Shown here in pieces: positions 1 through 7,725 of a DNA stretch of 19,944 nt. This stretch comes from an uncultured Eubacteriales bacterium (GTDB lineage Bacteria; Bacillota; Clostridia; Christensenellales; Christensenellaceae): contig CACZNR010000165.1 in the NCBI GenBank assembly GCA_902782475.1, forward strand, positions 1-19,944. Direction: 5' to 3'. Below the pieces are notes generated by a model. It was not told where the DNA came from, ran no database searches, and saw nothing but the letters and a program-made list of their open reading frames with translations. Numbering within the stretch: position 1 is the stretch's first letter; the number at the start of each line of letters is the position of its first letter. The translations under genes and the position numbers were made by a program.

Positions 1-25
1 AATAAAATGAAAAATTCATTTTATT
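1..25. promoter_or_regulatory. AT-rich perfect hairpin upstream of the binding-protein gene
   Basis: Positions 1-11 and 15-25 are a perfect 11-base inverted repeat around a three-base AAA loop, followed by a T-rich stretch to about position 39. The stem is almost all A-T. It could be the end of a terminator for an upstream gene or a structure in the leader of the gene starting at 58. The window edge cuts off whatever lies before it. No promoter for the transporter operon is visible inside the window. Confidence 0.4.
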
Positions 26-57
26 GTATTTTTTATTTTAAGAAAGGAATATAAAAA

Positions 58-2091
58 ATGAAAAACTTCAAAAGAGTTCTTAGTGTGGTTTTAGTAGTAC
101 TGATGATCACAGTATTATTCGTAAGCTGCACAAAGAAGGAAGAACCGGCTAGCAGCACTGTTGAACCATCAAAGTCTGCAGAGCCATCAAAGTCTGAAGA
201 ACCTTCATCCTCTGTGGTCGAAGAACCAAAGGGACAGGTAATCATCGGTACTGATACAGAAGCTAACGGCGACTGGGCATATGGTGCATTTGCAGCATCA
301 ATCAATGCTACAGATAACGACGTTATCACCCTTACTGATGACTGTGTAACAGTTACTTCAAATCAGGCTGGCGAATCAGTAATCAACGACTCAGTTGTTG
401 AGAGCTATGAGCGTACAGAAGATGCTGATAACAACGTAACCTTCACATTCAAGATCAGACAGGGCCTCGTATTCAATAACGGCGATCCTATCAAGGCTGA
501 GAACTTCCTGGCATGGCCACTGTTCACACTGAGCAAGGCCGGAGCTGACATGGGAACAACAGCTATTGCTGATGCTACCCCAGGTGGCCCAGATTACAGA
601 GCAGGAAAAGTAAACTATCTTGCAGGTTATCGTCTTTTAGGAGAATATGAGTTCTCTATCACAACACTTGCTGTTGGTTATTCAGGAACAGAATATCTGC
701 CTTACTACTATGACATCACAAATGGTATTGCAAGAGCAGTCAACCTGGATTACTGGTTCGGCAAGGGCTGGTCTGTAAAGGATGATGGACAGGGCGCTTA
801 TCTCGTAAACGCTGACGGCAAGGAACTTACAAAGGAAAACGTTGGTGACCAGGTTGCAGCAGCACAGTATGCTACAAGCGACCGTGTAACAGCTGGTCCT
901 TACAACTTAGTAAGCTTTGACAAGAGCGCTAATGAGATCACACTTGAAGTTAACCCTAACTATTGCGGAAACTTCGAAGGACAGAAGCCACAGATCAAGA
1001 AGCTCGTTATCGTTAAGACAGAGGAAGCTACAATCATGGACAACCTGGCAACAGGTGGTGTTGAGCTCTATTCAGGAATCGCTGATGGCTCAAAGGTCAA
1101 TGCTGCTCTCGACCTTATCGACAGCGGAAAGTTCGATGGAAACTACTGCCAGTATGACAGAGCTGGTTATGGTCAGCTGATATTTGCCTGCGACCTTGGA
1201 CCTACACAGTATGTAGAGTTCCGTCAGGCTATTGCTTACCTCCTCAACAGAAATGACTTTGCAAAGACATTCTGCGAAGGATGGGGCGGTGTTGTTCATG
1301 GACCATATTGTCCTGCATTCACAATGTACAAGGACAGCCGTGATCTGTTTGCTGAGAAACTGAACACATATGAATTCAATCCTGAAAAGGCAGTTGAACT
1401 CTTAAAGCAGGCTGGATTTACTCTCAATGCTGATGGTTCAGAATATGTAGACGGTTCAGGAGAAGTTAGATATAAGGAAGTTACAGCTGAAGAAGCATTA
1501 CACTATGAAGACTTCTGCAAGAAGGCAGGAGACAAGCTCCTGATGCCAGCTATGGTTAACTGGTCATCTTCAGAAGGAAACACAGTTTCTGACCTTCTCG
1601 CTACAATGCTTGCAAACGGCGCTGATACAAAGAACGCTGGTATCGAGATCAAGCAGAACGTAATGTCCTTCCCAGAACTTCTTAACTACTATTATCGTCA
1701 GGACGTTTATGGCTTAGGCGGAGATTATTCAGTTCCTACATACAACATGTTCAATATGGGTACTGGATTCAACTCTGGTAACTATGACCAGTCTTATGAA
1801 TACACAACAGATCCTGATTGGCAGGCTGAAGGATACAATACAGCTCACATCAACGATAAGGAACTGGATGAGTATTCAATGAAGATGGTTTACGGTGTTG
1901 AGCCTGGTGACTATGCTACATATCTTGATCTGTGGCAGAAGTTCATCATCCGTTTCAACGAGATGTTACCACAGTTACCACTCTATGCTAACGTATATGT
2001 AACTGTATATCCAAACACAATAGAGAATTATCAGGAAGGCCCATTCTGGGGTTACAGCAATGCAATCCTCTATGCTAAGTATGTTGGATAA
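58..2091 (+). CDS. Oligopeptide ABC transporter substrate-binding lipoprotein (OppA/DppA type, SBP family 5)
   Basis: Extracellular solute-binding lipoprotein expected to capture oligopeptides (or another family-5 ligand) and deliver them to the permease pair encoded downstream. The N-terminus has a Lys/Arg-rich start, a hydrophobic stretch (about residues 8-22) and a lipobox-like FVSC with the lipidated Cys at 24. A flexible acidic/Ser linker (about 25-57) contains an EPSKS-type repeat. The mature domain shows family-5 features, such as FKIRQGLVFNNGDPI near 130-145 and an FRQAIAYLLNR segment near 390. At 677 residues it is longer than the roughly 540 residues of E. coli OppA. The start is supported by a GAAAGGA site 9 bases upstream. 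It is the first gene of the operon and is separated from the permease genes by a terminator-like hairpin. The transported ligand cannot be told from sequence. Confidence 0.93.
   Translation: MKNFKRVLSVVLVVLMITVLFVSCTKKEEPASSTVEPSKSAEPSKSEEPSSSVVEEPKGQVIIGTDTEANGDWAYGAFAASINATDNDVITLTDDCVTVTSNQAGESVINDSVVESYERTEDADNNVTFTFKIRQGLVFNNGDPIKAENFLAWPLFTLSKAGADMGTTAIADATPGGPDYRAGKVNYLAGYRLLGEYEFSITTLAVGYSGTEYLPYYYDITNGIARAVNLDYWFGKGWSVKDDGQGAYLVNADGKELTKENVGDQVAAAQYATSDRVTAGPYNLVSFDKSANEITLEVNPNYCGNFEGQKPQIKKLVIVKTEEATIMDNLATGGVELYSGIADGSKVNAALDLIDSGKFDGNYCQYDRAGYGQLIFACDLGPTQYVEFRQAIAYLLNRNDFAKTFCEGWGGVVHGPYCPAFTMYKDSRDLFAEKLNTYEFNPEKAVELLKQAGFTLNADGSEYVDGSGEVRYKEVTAEEALHYEDFCKKAGDKLLMPAMVNWSSSEGNTVSDLLATMLANGADTKNAGIEIKQNVMSFPELLNYYYRQDVYGLGGDYSVPTYNMFNMGTGFNSGNYDQSYEYTTDPDWQAEGYNTAHINDKELDEYSMKMVYGVEPGDYATYLDLWQKFIIRFNEMLPQLPLYANVYVTVYPNTIENYQEGPFWGYSNAILYAKYVG
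163..216 (+). repeat. 18-base tandem repeat coding for the EPSKSx linker of the lipoprotein
   Basis: Three in-frame 18-base units (163-180, 181-198, 199-216) encode EPSKSA, EPSKSE and EPSSSV, residues 36-53 of the binding protein. The first two are nearly identical in DNA; the third has drifted. The repeat lies in the tether between the lipidated Cys and the folded domain. It probably changes tether length by slippage without affecting ligand binding. Confidence 0.75.
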
Positions 2092-2118
2092 TCAGATTCT
2101 TTGAACTGATAAAATGCG

Positions 2119-2147
2119 GAGACCTCCCAAACGGGAGGCCTCTTTTT
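2119..2147 (+). terminator. Intrinsic terminator-like hairpin between binding protein and permease genes
   Basis: CCTCCC (2123-2128) pairs with GGGAGG (2133-2138) around an AAAC loop. The stem extends by GAG/CTC beyond one mismatch and is followed directly by five Ts. It lies 28 bases after the lipoprotein stop and inside the operon. This suggests partial termination, giving excess binding-protein mRNA over permease mRNA, a common arrangement in ABC importers. Confidence 0.85.
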
Positions 2148-2174
2148 AAATTATGAATTATTTTATTTCAAAAC

Positions 2175-2206
2175 TTGTATTTTTATTGATTTTAGAGAGC
2201 TATAAT
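2175..2206 (+). promoter_or_regulatory. Possible weak internal promoter before the OppB gene
   Basis: The AT-rich stretch 2148-2253 has a perfect TATAAT at 2201-2206. The nearest -35-like element is TTGTAT at 2175-2180, which leaves a 20-base spacer, longer than optimal. It could restart transcription after the terminator, but in such AT-rich DNA a chance match is likely. Confidence 0.3.
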
Positions 2207-2269
2207 GCTATTATTTAGTTTATCTATTTGCATAATTTTTTATCTATTTAATGAAGGGAGGCTTATCTT

Positions 2270-3289
2270 TTGGCAAAGTATATTTTAAAGAGAATCGTGT
2301 ACCTCATACTGGTATTCTTTATAGTTTCCTTTATGATGTTCGCAGTTTACAATCTGATACCTAGCGACCCAGCGCTGATACAGATGGAGCCATTAAGAAA
2401 GACACTCAAACCTGATGAATTCAACAGACAGTATCAGGAATTAAGGAAAAAGATGGGACTTGATGATCCCCTTGTTGTAAGATATGCAAGGTGGATGGGT
2501 CTCGCTAAGGACATGGATGGTAAATACAGCGGTCTGCTGCAGGGCGATTTCGGTTATTCCGTAAGCTATAAGCGAAATGTTATCGATATAGTTAAAGTCC
2601 CTATGGCAAACACCATTATACTTAACCTTCTTTCCACTATCCTTACATTAGCTATAACGATACCTCTTGGTATCTACTGTGCAGTGCATGCCCGTAAACC
2701 TCAGGACAGCGCTATACAGGCATTTACCGTGGTGGGTTACAGCCTTCCTACATATCTGATAGGCATTTTATTCATATTCATATTCTCAGTAGTTCTGAGG
2801 ATATTCCCGACCGGAGGAGCAAAGACACCTGGTTCAAACTTTACCGGTATAAGAGAGTTCCTTGACCGTATGTATTATATGTGTCTGCCTCTCCTTGTTC
2901 TTGTGTTTACAGGACTTGCAGGCATGACAAGAACAGTCAGAGCTGCAATGATAGATACTCTGTCGCAGGATTATGTACGTACAGCCAGAGCCAAGGGCCT
3001 CAAGGAAAAAGTCGTTATCTACAGCCATGCATGGAGAAACGCTCTTCTTCCTGTTTCAACTTCCATAATGGGATGGATCATAGGAGTATTTGCCGGAGGC
3101 TCGCTGGTCATTGAGAATACATTTGCTCTCAATGGAACAGGCAGGCTCTACTGGGCAGGACTTAACAATACAGACTATGAGCTGGTACTTGCAATGCAGA
3201 TGTTCTACTGTTTAATAGGCCTTGTGGGCGTGCTCCTGACTGACCTTACATACAGCATCGTGGATCCTCGTGTAAGGATCGATAAATAA
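2270..3289 (+). CDS. Oligopeptide ABC transporter permease, OppB/DppB type
   Basis: One half of the membrane channel of the importer. At 339 residues it has normal OppB length. A first membrane helix lies at about 5-27, followed by an outside region (28-110) with a family-typical MGLDDPLVVRYARWM segment. Further helices lie near 112-138, 154-178, 203-222, 262-282 and 306-330. The EAA coupling loop that contacts an ATPase is at 234-261 (DYVRTARAKGLKEK, then NALLP). Translation starts at a TTG codon: AAGGGAGG at 2254-2261 is 8 bases upstream and the family-typical N-terminus begins right there. Thirteen bases separate it from the next gene, with a strong ribosome site between. No insertion or defect is seen. 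Confidence 0.95.
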   Translation: MAKYILKRIVYLILVFFIVSFMMFAVYNLIPSDPALIQMEPLRKTLKPDEFNRQYQELRKKMGLDDPLVVRYARWMGLAKDMDGKYSGLLQGDFGYSVSYKRNVIDIVKVPMANTIILNLLSTILTLAITIPLGIYCAVHARKPQDSAIQAFTVVGYSLPTYLIGILFIFIFSVVLRIFPTGGAKTPGSNFTGIREFLDRMYYMCLPLLVLVFTGLAGMTRTVRAAMIDTLSQDYVRTARAKGLKEKVVIYSHAWRNALLPVSTSIMGWIIGVFAGGSLVIENTFALNGTGRLYWAGLNNTDYELVLAMQMFYCLIGLVGVLLTDLTYSIVDPRVRIDK

Positions 3290-3302
3290 GGGAGGGAAGT
3301 AT

Positions 3303-5156
3303 ATGTCAGAGAATAACAATTCAAAGAAAAAAGGCTTCTTCCTTTTCCGCTGGCTAAAAAGAGCATTCTTCCCTAACAAGGAGATGGAAGACATATATAA
3401 GGAAGAACAGCTTGAGAGCCCATTCAGGATGGTCATCAAGAACTTCTTCTCAAAGCCACTGGCTGTCATATCACTTGTGATAGTTATAGTCATAATGCTG
3501 TTCGTGTTCATAGCACCTAATTATGTAACACTGGACCTTGGAGAGCAGGATCCTACACTCATCAATCTGGCACCTGGATATTTCATGACTGACTATCCTG
3601 AAGAACTGGTTAAAAACGGTGTCCAGGATATCTCTGTCGGAAACAACTATGCAATAGGCTGTGACAAGAATGGCAAGCTCTACACATGGGGCGCAACAAA
3701 AGTATCAAAAGTCGTTAATATCGCAGACATCCCTGAAGAGATACAGAAGGCAAAGATAGTCAAGGTATCTGCAGGTACAGACCATTGTGTTGCCCTTGCA
3801 GAAGACGGTTCAATTTACTGCTGGGGAAATGACAGACTTGGACAGTGCAGACTCCCAAGCGAGTTGACAATGAACAACAAGACTCACACCATCAATATCA
3901 TAAAGATCGGTGCGTCAGATCAGTTCAGTGTAGCCATTTCAGATGATGGTGAAGCATTCCTCTGGGGAAATGAGAACTTCGTCGAACTCTGGATAAGCGG
4001 CGAGTACAGAGGCAAGATCCAGGATGTAGCGCTTACAAATTCAGGTTTTGTAGTGCTTCTGAAAGATGGTTCAGTCGTCAAGCCTACAAAGTCAGCTCAG
4101 AGCGCTGTATCAAATATCCCAGAAGGAGCTCAGTCCGGAGTCAAGGCCATATCAGCTTCCACAAATACCGTATGTGCGATAAAGGAAGACGGTTCAGTAG
4201 TTGTCTGGGGAGCCGTTTCAAAGGGAGAGAACCAGATACCCGAATTCGACAGTCCTGTAGTCAAGGTAGAAGGCGGAAGATATCACTATGTTGCTCTTCT
4301 TGAGAATGGAAAGATAGTATCCTGGGGAAGTGACAGATATAAGCAGTGCGAACTTCCTTCAAGTATAGAACCTGGAGAAGTACAGGATATATATGTAGGA
4401 GCTTTCCAGAATTATGCACTTACAAAAGACGGAAAGATAGAGACATGGGGACTCAAGGGATTCCTCATGGGAACAGATTCACTTGGACGTGATATATTTG
4501 CCCGTCTTGTAAACGGCGGCAAGATGACCATGACAATCGGAGCTCTCTCAGTAGTCATAGAGACGATAATAGGTGTCATCCTTGGCGGTATCGCAGGATA
4601 TTTCGGCGGATGGGTGGACATGCTCATAATGAGAGTATCAGAGATCATTTCAAGCATGCCGTTCATACCATTTGCCATGATACTTTCTGCTGTCATGGGT
4701 ACCAAGGTATCAATTGAACAGAGAATGTACATCATCATGGTCATTCTCGGCATACTGTCCTGGCCTGGACTTGCAGGACTCGTAAGAGCTCAGATGCTTG
4801 CACAGAGAGAGATGGAATATGTTACCGCAGCCAAGACCGTTGGAGTAAAGGAATCAAGGATCATATTCAAGCACATCATACCTAACGTAATGTCTGTGTG
4901 TCTTGTGTCTATAACACTTGCATTCGGAACAGCAATGCTTACAGAATCCACACTTTCATATCTTGGATTCGGAGTTCCGCTTCCAACACCTACATGGGGC
5001 AACATGCTTACCGGTGCAAACAACAGTATCATAATCCAGAGCTACTGGTGGAACTGGGTATTCGTAGGTGCGATATTCGGTATCACCTGTATCTGCATCA
5101 ACCTTATAGGTGATGGTCTCAGAGACGCACTGGATCCAAAGTCTAGTGGAAGATAA
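3303..5156 (+). CDS. OppC/DppC-type permease with an inserted seven-blade RCC1-like beta-propeller
   Basis: The second channel subunit of the importer, 617 residues against about 300 for ordinary OppC. Residues 1-50 are a basic cytoplasmic segment and 52-72 the first membrane helix. About residues 107-386 are seven tandem RCC1-like units. From 387 the protein resumes as normal OppC: MGTDSLGRDIFAR (389-401), helices, EAA loop at about 505-528 (EYVTAAKTVGVKES, then HIIPN) and a C-terminal LGDxxRDxLDP-like ending at 601-612. One reading frame runs throughout, with no stop or frameshift. The propeller sits where OppC has its outside loop, so it should face the cell exterior next to the docking site of the binding protein. 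GGAGG lies upstream of the ATG; the stop is 12 bases before the OppD start. The permease call is very sure; the propeller's role is unknown. Confidence 0.95.
   Translation: MSENNNSKKKGFFLFRWLKRAFFPNKEMEDIYKEEQLESPFRMVIKNFFSKPLAVISLVIVIVIMLFVFIAPNYVTLDLGEQDPTLINLAPGYFMTDYPEELVKNGVQDISVGNNYAIGCDKNGKLYTWGATKVSKVVNIADIPEEIQKAKIVKVSAGTDHCVALAEDGSIYCWGNDRLGQCRLPSELTMNNKTHTINIIKIGASDQFSVAISDDGEAFLWGNENFVELWISGEYRGKIQDVALTNSGFVVLLKDGSVVKPTKSAQSAVSNIPEGAQSGVKAISASTNTVCAIKEDGSVVVWGAVSKGENQIPEFDSPVVKVEGGRYHYVALLENGKIVSWGSDRYKQCELPSSIEPGEVQDIYVGAFQNYALTKDGKIETWGLKGFLMGTDSLGRDIFARLVNGGKMTMTIGALSVVIETIIGVILGGIAGYFGGWVDMLIMRVSEIISSMPFIPFAMILSAVMGTKVSIEQRMYIIMVILGILSWPGLAGLVRAQMLAQREMEYVTAAKTVGVKESRIIFKHIIPNVMSVCLVSITLAFGTAMLTESTLSYLGFGVPLPTPTWGNMLTGANNSIIIQSYWWNWVFVGAIFGITCICINLIGDGLRDALDPKSSGR
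3621..4460 (+). other. RCC1-like beta-propeller insertion inside OppC (seven repeats)
   Basis: In protein coordinates the units start at about 107 (VQDISVGNNYAIGCDKNGKL), 151 (KIVKVSAGTDHCVALAEDGS), 198, 238, 280, 319 and 360 (VQDIYVGAFQNYALTKDGKI). Each shows the RCC1 pattern: a V/I-x-x-I/V strand, a G or S turn, an ALxxDG-type turn, then usually WG. Unit 2 has the classic CWGNDRLGQC ending. Unit 4 lacks the WG and is the most degenerate. Seven units is the number that closes an RCC1 or BLIP-II propeller, and a closed propeller has neighbouring ends, which suits insertion into a loop. Members of this fold bind proteins or nucleotides; what this one binds is not known. Confidence 0.9.
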
Positions 5157-5168
5157 GGAGGAATTGTA

Positions 5169-6176
5169 ATGGCTGAAACTTTATTAAGTATTAAACATCT
5201 CCATACTTACTTCACAACTAAGCGTGGCATAGTTAAAGCAGTTAATGATGTTAGTTATTCCGTCAAGGAAGGAGAGACTCTTGGAATAGTAGGAGAGTCA
5301 GGTTCAGGCAAGAGCGTTTCTGCAATGAGCATCCTGAGACTTCTTGATGGAAATGGTTATATAGACAGCGGTGAGATCATGTTCGATGGAAGGGACCTTA
5401 CAAAAGTATCAAACAATGACATGTATCAGATCCGTGGCAATGAGATATCAGTTATCTTCCAGGAGCCTATGACGAGCCTGAATCCTGTTTTCACAGTTGA
5501 AAAGCAGCTTTCAGAGTGTTTCAGAGTGCACCAGAACATGTCTAAGAAAGAAGCTGCAGAGCATTCAGTGGAAATGCTCAGGGACGTTAAGATACCTAAC
5601 CCGGAGATCGTTGTCAAACAGTATCCACATCAGCTTTCAGGAGGAATGAGACAGCGTGTCATGATCGCCATGGCACTTGCATGCAAACCTAAGCTCCTTA
5701 TAGCAGATGAGCCTACAACAGCGCTTGACGTTACTATTCAGGCACAGATACTCCGTCTTATGAATGACCTTAAGAAGGAGAAGGGAACCAGCATCATATT
5801 CATCACCCATGACCTTGGCGTAATCAACCAGATGGCAGACTATGTTGCTGTCATGTACTGTGGTCAGGTAGTTGAGCAGGTATCCGCAAGGGACCTCTTT
5901 GATCCCGAGACAAAGTTCTCTCATCCATATACTGAAGGACTCATGGTATCCATACCTAGACTTGATACTCCTGCAAACGAGAGACTCGAGGCAATACCAG
6001 GAGCTGTTCCTCATCCGCTGGATCTTCCTAAGGGATGCAAATTTGCTCCTAGATGCAAATATGCTACCGACAAGTGCAGGGAAGCAGAGCCTGAGATGAC
6101 AAAGATCTCCGATACCCAGGAGATACGCTGCTACTATCCGAACAAGGAGGAAAGACAAAATGCAATCAGAAAATAA
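5169..6176 (+). CDS. Oligopeptide ABC transporter ATP-binding protein, OppD/DppD type
   Basis: One of two cytoplasmic ATPases that power the importer. All core motifs are present: Walker A GESGSGKS (42-49), Q-loop Gln98, signature LSGGMRQR (156-163), Walker B LLIADE (176-181) with the D-loop ALDV, and H-loop His214. The C-terminal oligopeptide/dipeptide extension has four cysteines (290, 296, 303, 321) spaced C-x5-C-x6-C-x17-C, the arrangement associated with an iron-sulfur site in some members. Length 335 is normal. A strong GGAGG precedes the ATG. The last 17 bases overlap the start of the OppF gene, whose AAGGAGG lies inside this gene, suggesting translational coupling. Confidence 0.95.
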   Translation: MAETLLSIKHLHTYFTTKRGIVKAVNDVSYSVKEGETLGIVGESGSGKSVSAMSILRLLDGNGYIDSGEIMFDGRDLTKVSNNDMYQIRGNEISVIFQEPMTSLNPVFTVEKQLSECFRVHQNMSKKEAAEHSVEMLRDVKIPNPEIVVKQYPHQLSGGMRQRVMIAMALACKPKLLIADEPTTALDVTIQAQILRLMNDLKKEKGTSIIFITHDLGVINQMADYVAVMYCGQVVEQVSARDLFDPETKFSHPYTEGLMVSIPRLDTPANERLEAIPGAVPHPLDLPKGCKFAPRCKYATDKCREAEPEMTKISDTQEIRCYYPNKEERQNAIRK

Positions 6177-7683
6177 AAAGATACTTTTAAAGATTACTGA
6201 TCTGAAACAGTGGTTCCCTCTTGGAAAAGGACAGTATGTCAAGGCCAATGACGGTATTACGATAAATATATATGAGGGAGAGACATTTGGACTCGTAGGC
6301 GAATCAGGATGTGGTAAGTCCACCCTTGGAAGGACCATCCTTCAGGTATATAAGCAGACGGACGGAAGGACTGTGTATTATGGAAGATCCATCGATGAGG
6401 TCGCACCAAAATATTATGAGAAAACGGTAAAGAACCTTCCTAAGCTCAAGAAAAGGATGGAAACACTTCAGGAAAAACTGAAGGCGTACAAGGAAAACTA
6501 TGACAAACTGTCTGAAGAGGAAAAGCTTGCTAAGACCGACGAACTCAGAAAATATGAGAAAGAGGCAAATGATGCTCTCATAGACATAGCTTCAGTTGCA
6601 GGCGGATTCATAGTGGCAGATGATCTCAGACCTGTTCAGGAACAGTATTACAAGATTATCGGTTCTTCAAGGAAGCTGAAGAAGACTGAAGAAAAGATAC
6701 AGGACATAGAAGTAAAATTGGCTGATCTTGAGTACAAGGCAAGAGACGATGAATCAAAGTACAGTTCAAAGATAGAAGCAGTGAAAAAGCAGCTTGACGG
6801 ACTGAACAGAAACAAGGAAGGAGATCTCTCAGAGCTTAACGAAGAGCATGCTAAACTCGAGGAGATGAAGAACACATACAGGAGCAATAAGGACTTTGAA
6901 AGATATGAAGCTCTTCTGGATGATGGTATTGACCTTGCGAGGCTTACTACCGAAGAGATGAGAAAGCTCCGTAAGGATCTTCAGCTCATCTTCCAGGATC
7001 CTTATTCATCACTGAATCCAAGGATGTCTGTAGGACAGATCATCGGAGAGGGAATGTTCTCCCACAACATGTTCAAGAAGAACAGCCCAAGGATGCAGGA
7101 AGAGATACTTAAGGTCATGGACAATTGCGGACTTGCACCATATTTCATACACAGGTATCCGCATCAGTTCTCAGGAGGACAGAGACAGAGGATAGGTATT
7201 GCAAGGAGCCTTGCAATGAACCCAACCTTCGTTGTATGCGACGAGGCAGTATCAGCTCTTGACGTTTCAATACAGTCACAGATCATAAACCTGCTCAGTG
7301 ACCTTAAGGAATCACAGAATCTTACATATCTGTTCATCACACATGACCTGTCAGTCGTAAAATACATTTCCGACAGGATCGGCGTCATGTATCTTGGCAA
7401 TATGGTGGAGCTTGCTGAATCACAGGAGCTTTTCGATCACCCGCTGCATCCATATACTGAGGCTCTTCTTGGAGCTATTCCTACGACTGATGCAGGTCAG
7501 ACAAAGGAACTTCAGATACTTGAAGGGGATATCCCAAGTCCTGTGAATCCTCCAAAGGGATGCAAGTTCCATACAAGATGCAAGTATGCTACAGAAAAAT
7601 GCAAGATGGTCACACCTGAATGGCAGGAAGTAAGACCAAACCATTTCATAGCATGTCATCACATACTTGAGAAAAATATGTAA
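6160..7683 (+). CDS. Oligopeptide ABC transporter ATP-binding protein, OppF type, with a long coiled-coil insertion
   Basis: The second ATPase of the importer, 507 residues against about 320-335 for ordinary OppF. Walker A is GESGCGKS (47-54). The Q-loop FQDPYSSLNPRM starts at 278, the signature FSGGQRQR is at 337-344, Walker B FVVCDE ends at 362 with DEAVSALDVS, and H-loop His395 follows. Between the strand after Walker A and the Q-loop lies an extra segment of about 185 residues (78-262), very rich in Lys and Glu. The same four-cysteine pattern as in the partner ATPase occurs at 468, 474, 481 and 499. The catalytic set is complete, so the protein should be active. AAGGAGG at 6144-6150 fixes the start. 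It is the last transporter gene; a hairpin follows. Confidence 0.94.
   Translation: MQSENKKILLKITDLKQWFPLGKGQYVKANDGITINIYEGETFGLVGESGCGKSTLGRTILQVYKQTDGRTVYYGRSIDEVAPKYYEKTVKNLPKLKKRMETLQEKLKAYKENYDKLSEEEKLAKTDELRKYEKEANDALIDIASVAGGFIVADDLRPVQEQYYKIIGSSRKLKKTEEKIQDIEVKLADLEYKARDDESKYSSKIEAVKKQLDGLNRNKEGDLSELNEEHAKLEEMKNTYRSNKDFERYEALLDDGIDLARLTTEEMRKLRKDLQLIFQDPYSSLNPRMSVGQIIGEGMFSHNMFKKNSPRMQEEILKVMDNCGLAPYFIHRYPHQFSGGQRQRIGIARSLAMNPTFVVCDEAVSALDVSIQSQIINLLSDLKESQNLTYLFITHDLSVVKYISDRIGVMYLGNMVELAESQELFDHPLHPYTEALLGAIPTTDAGQTKELQILEGDIPSPVNPPKGCKFHTRCKYATEKCKMVTPEWQEVRPNHFIACHHILEKNM
6391..6945 (+). other. Coiled-coil insertion in the OppF-like ATPase
   Basis: Residues about 78-262 have no counterpart in usual OppF. 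Two heptad-like Lys/Glu/Leu-rich stretches (about 88-140 and 170-245) flank a less charged link near 141-168 containing VAGGFIVADDLRP. This would suit an antiparallel helical hairpin growing from the ATPase helical side, close to the Q-loop that contacts the permease. The frame is continuous with both flanks. Helical content is inferred by eye from composition and spacing. Confidence 0.8.
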
Positions 7684-7690
7684 AGGAATG

Positions 7691-7715
7691 AAGGGACGGT
7701 CCTGGATCGTCCCTT
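7691..7715 (+). terminator. Hairpin after the transporter operon
   Basis: AAGGGACG (7691-7698) pairs perfectly with CGTCCCTT (7708-7715) around a nine-base loop, 7 bases after the OppF stop. The following bases are TGATAATAAT, not a clean T-run, so termination may be weak or partial. The hairpin also lies between an AAGGA at 7683-7687 and the ATG at 7726, so it may instead shape translation of the small gene downstream. Confidence 0.5.
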
Positions 7716-7725
7716 TGATAATAAT

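Noticed and set aside
2231..2245. CATAAT after TTTG as a second extended -10 before OppB
   Set aside because: First base of the hexamer is wrong and no -35 is found; expected by chance in this AT-rich gap.
3621..4460. Propeller insert as recent horizontal insertion or misassembly
   Set aside because: Base composition and codon choice look the same as in the flanking permease, the frame is intact, and no direct repeats or element ends are seen at the borders; it looks old and settled.
5637..6338. Long minus-strand open frame (233 codons) across the OppD/OppF junction
   Set aside because: It lies wholly opposite two clear ATPase genes, with no family features and an odd composition; it is a shadow of their codon use.
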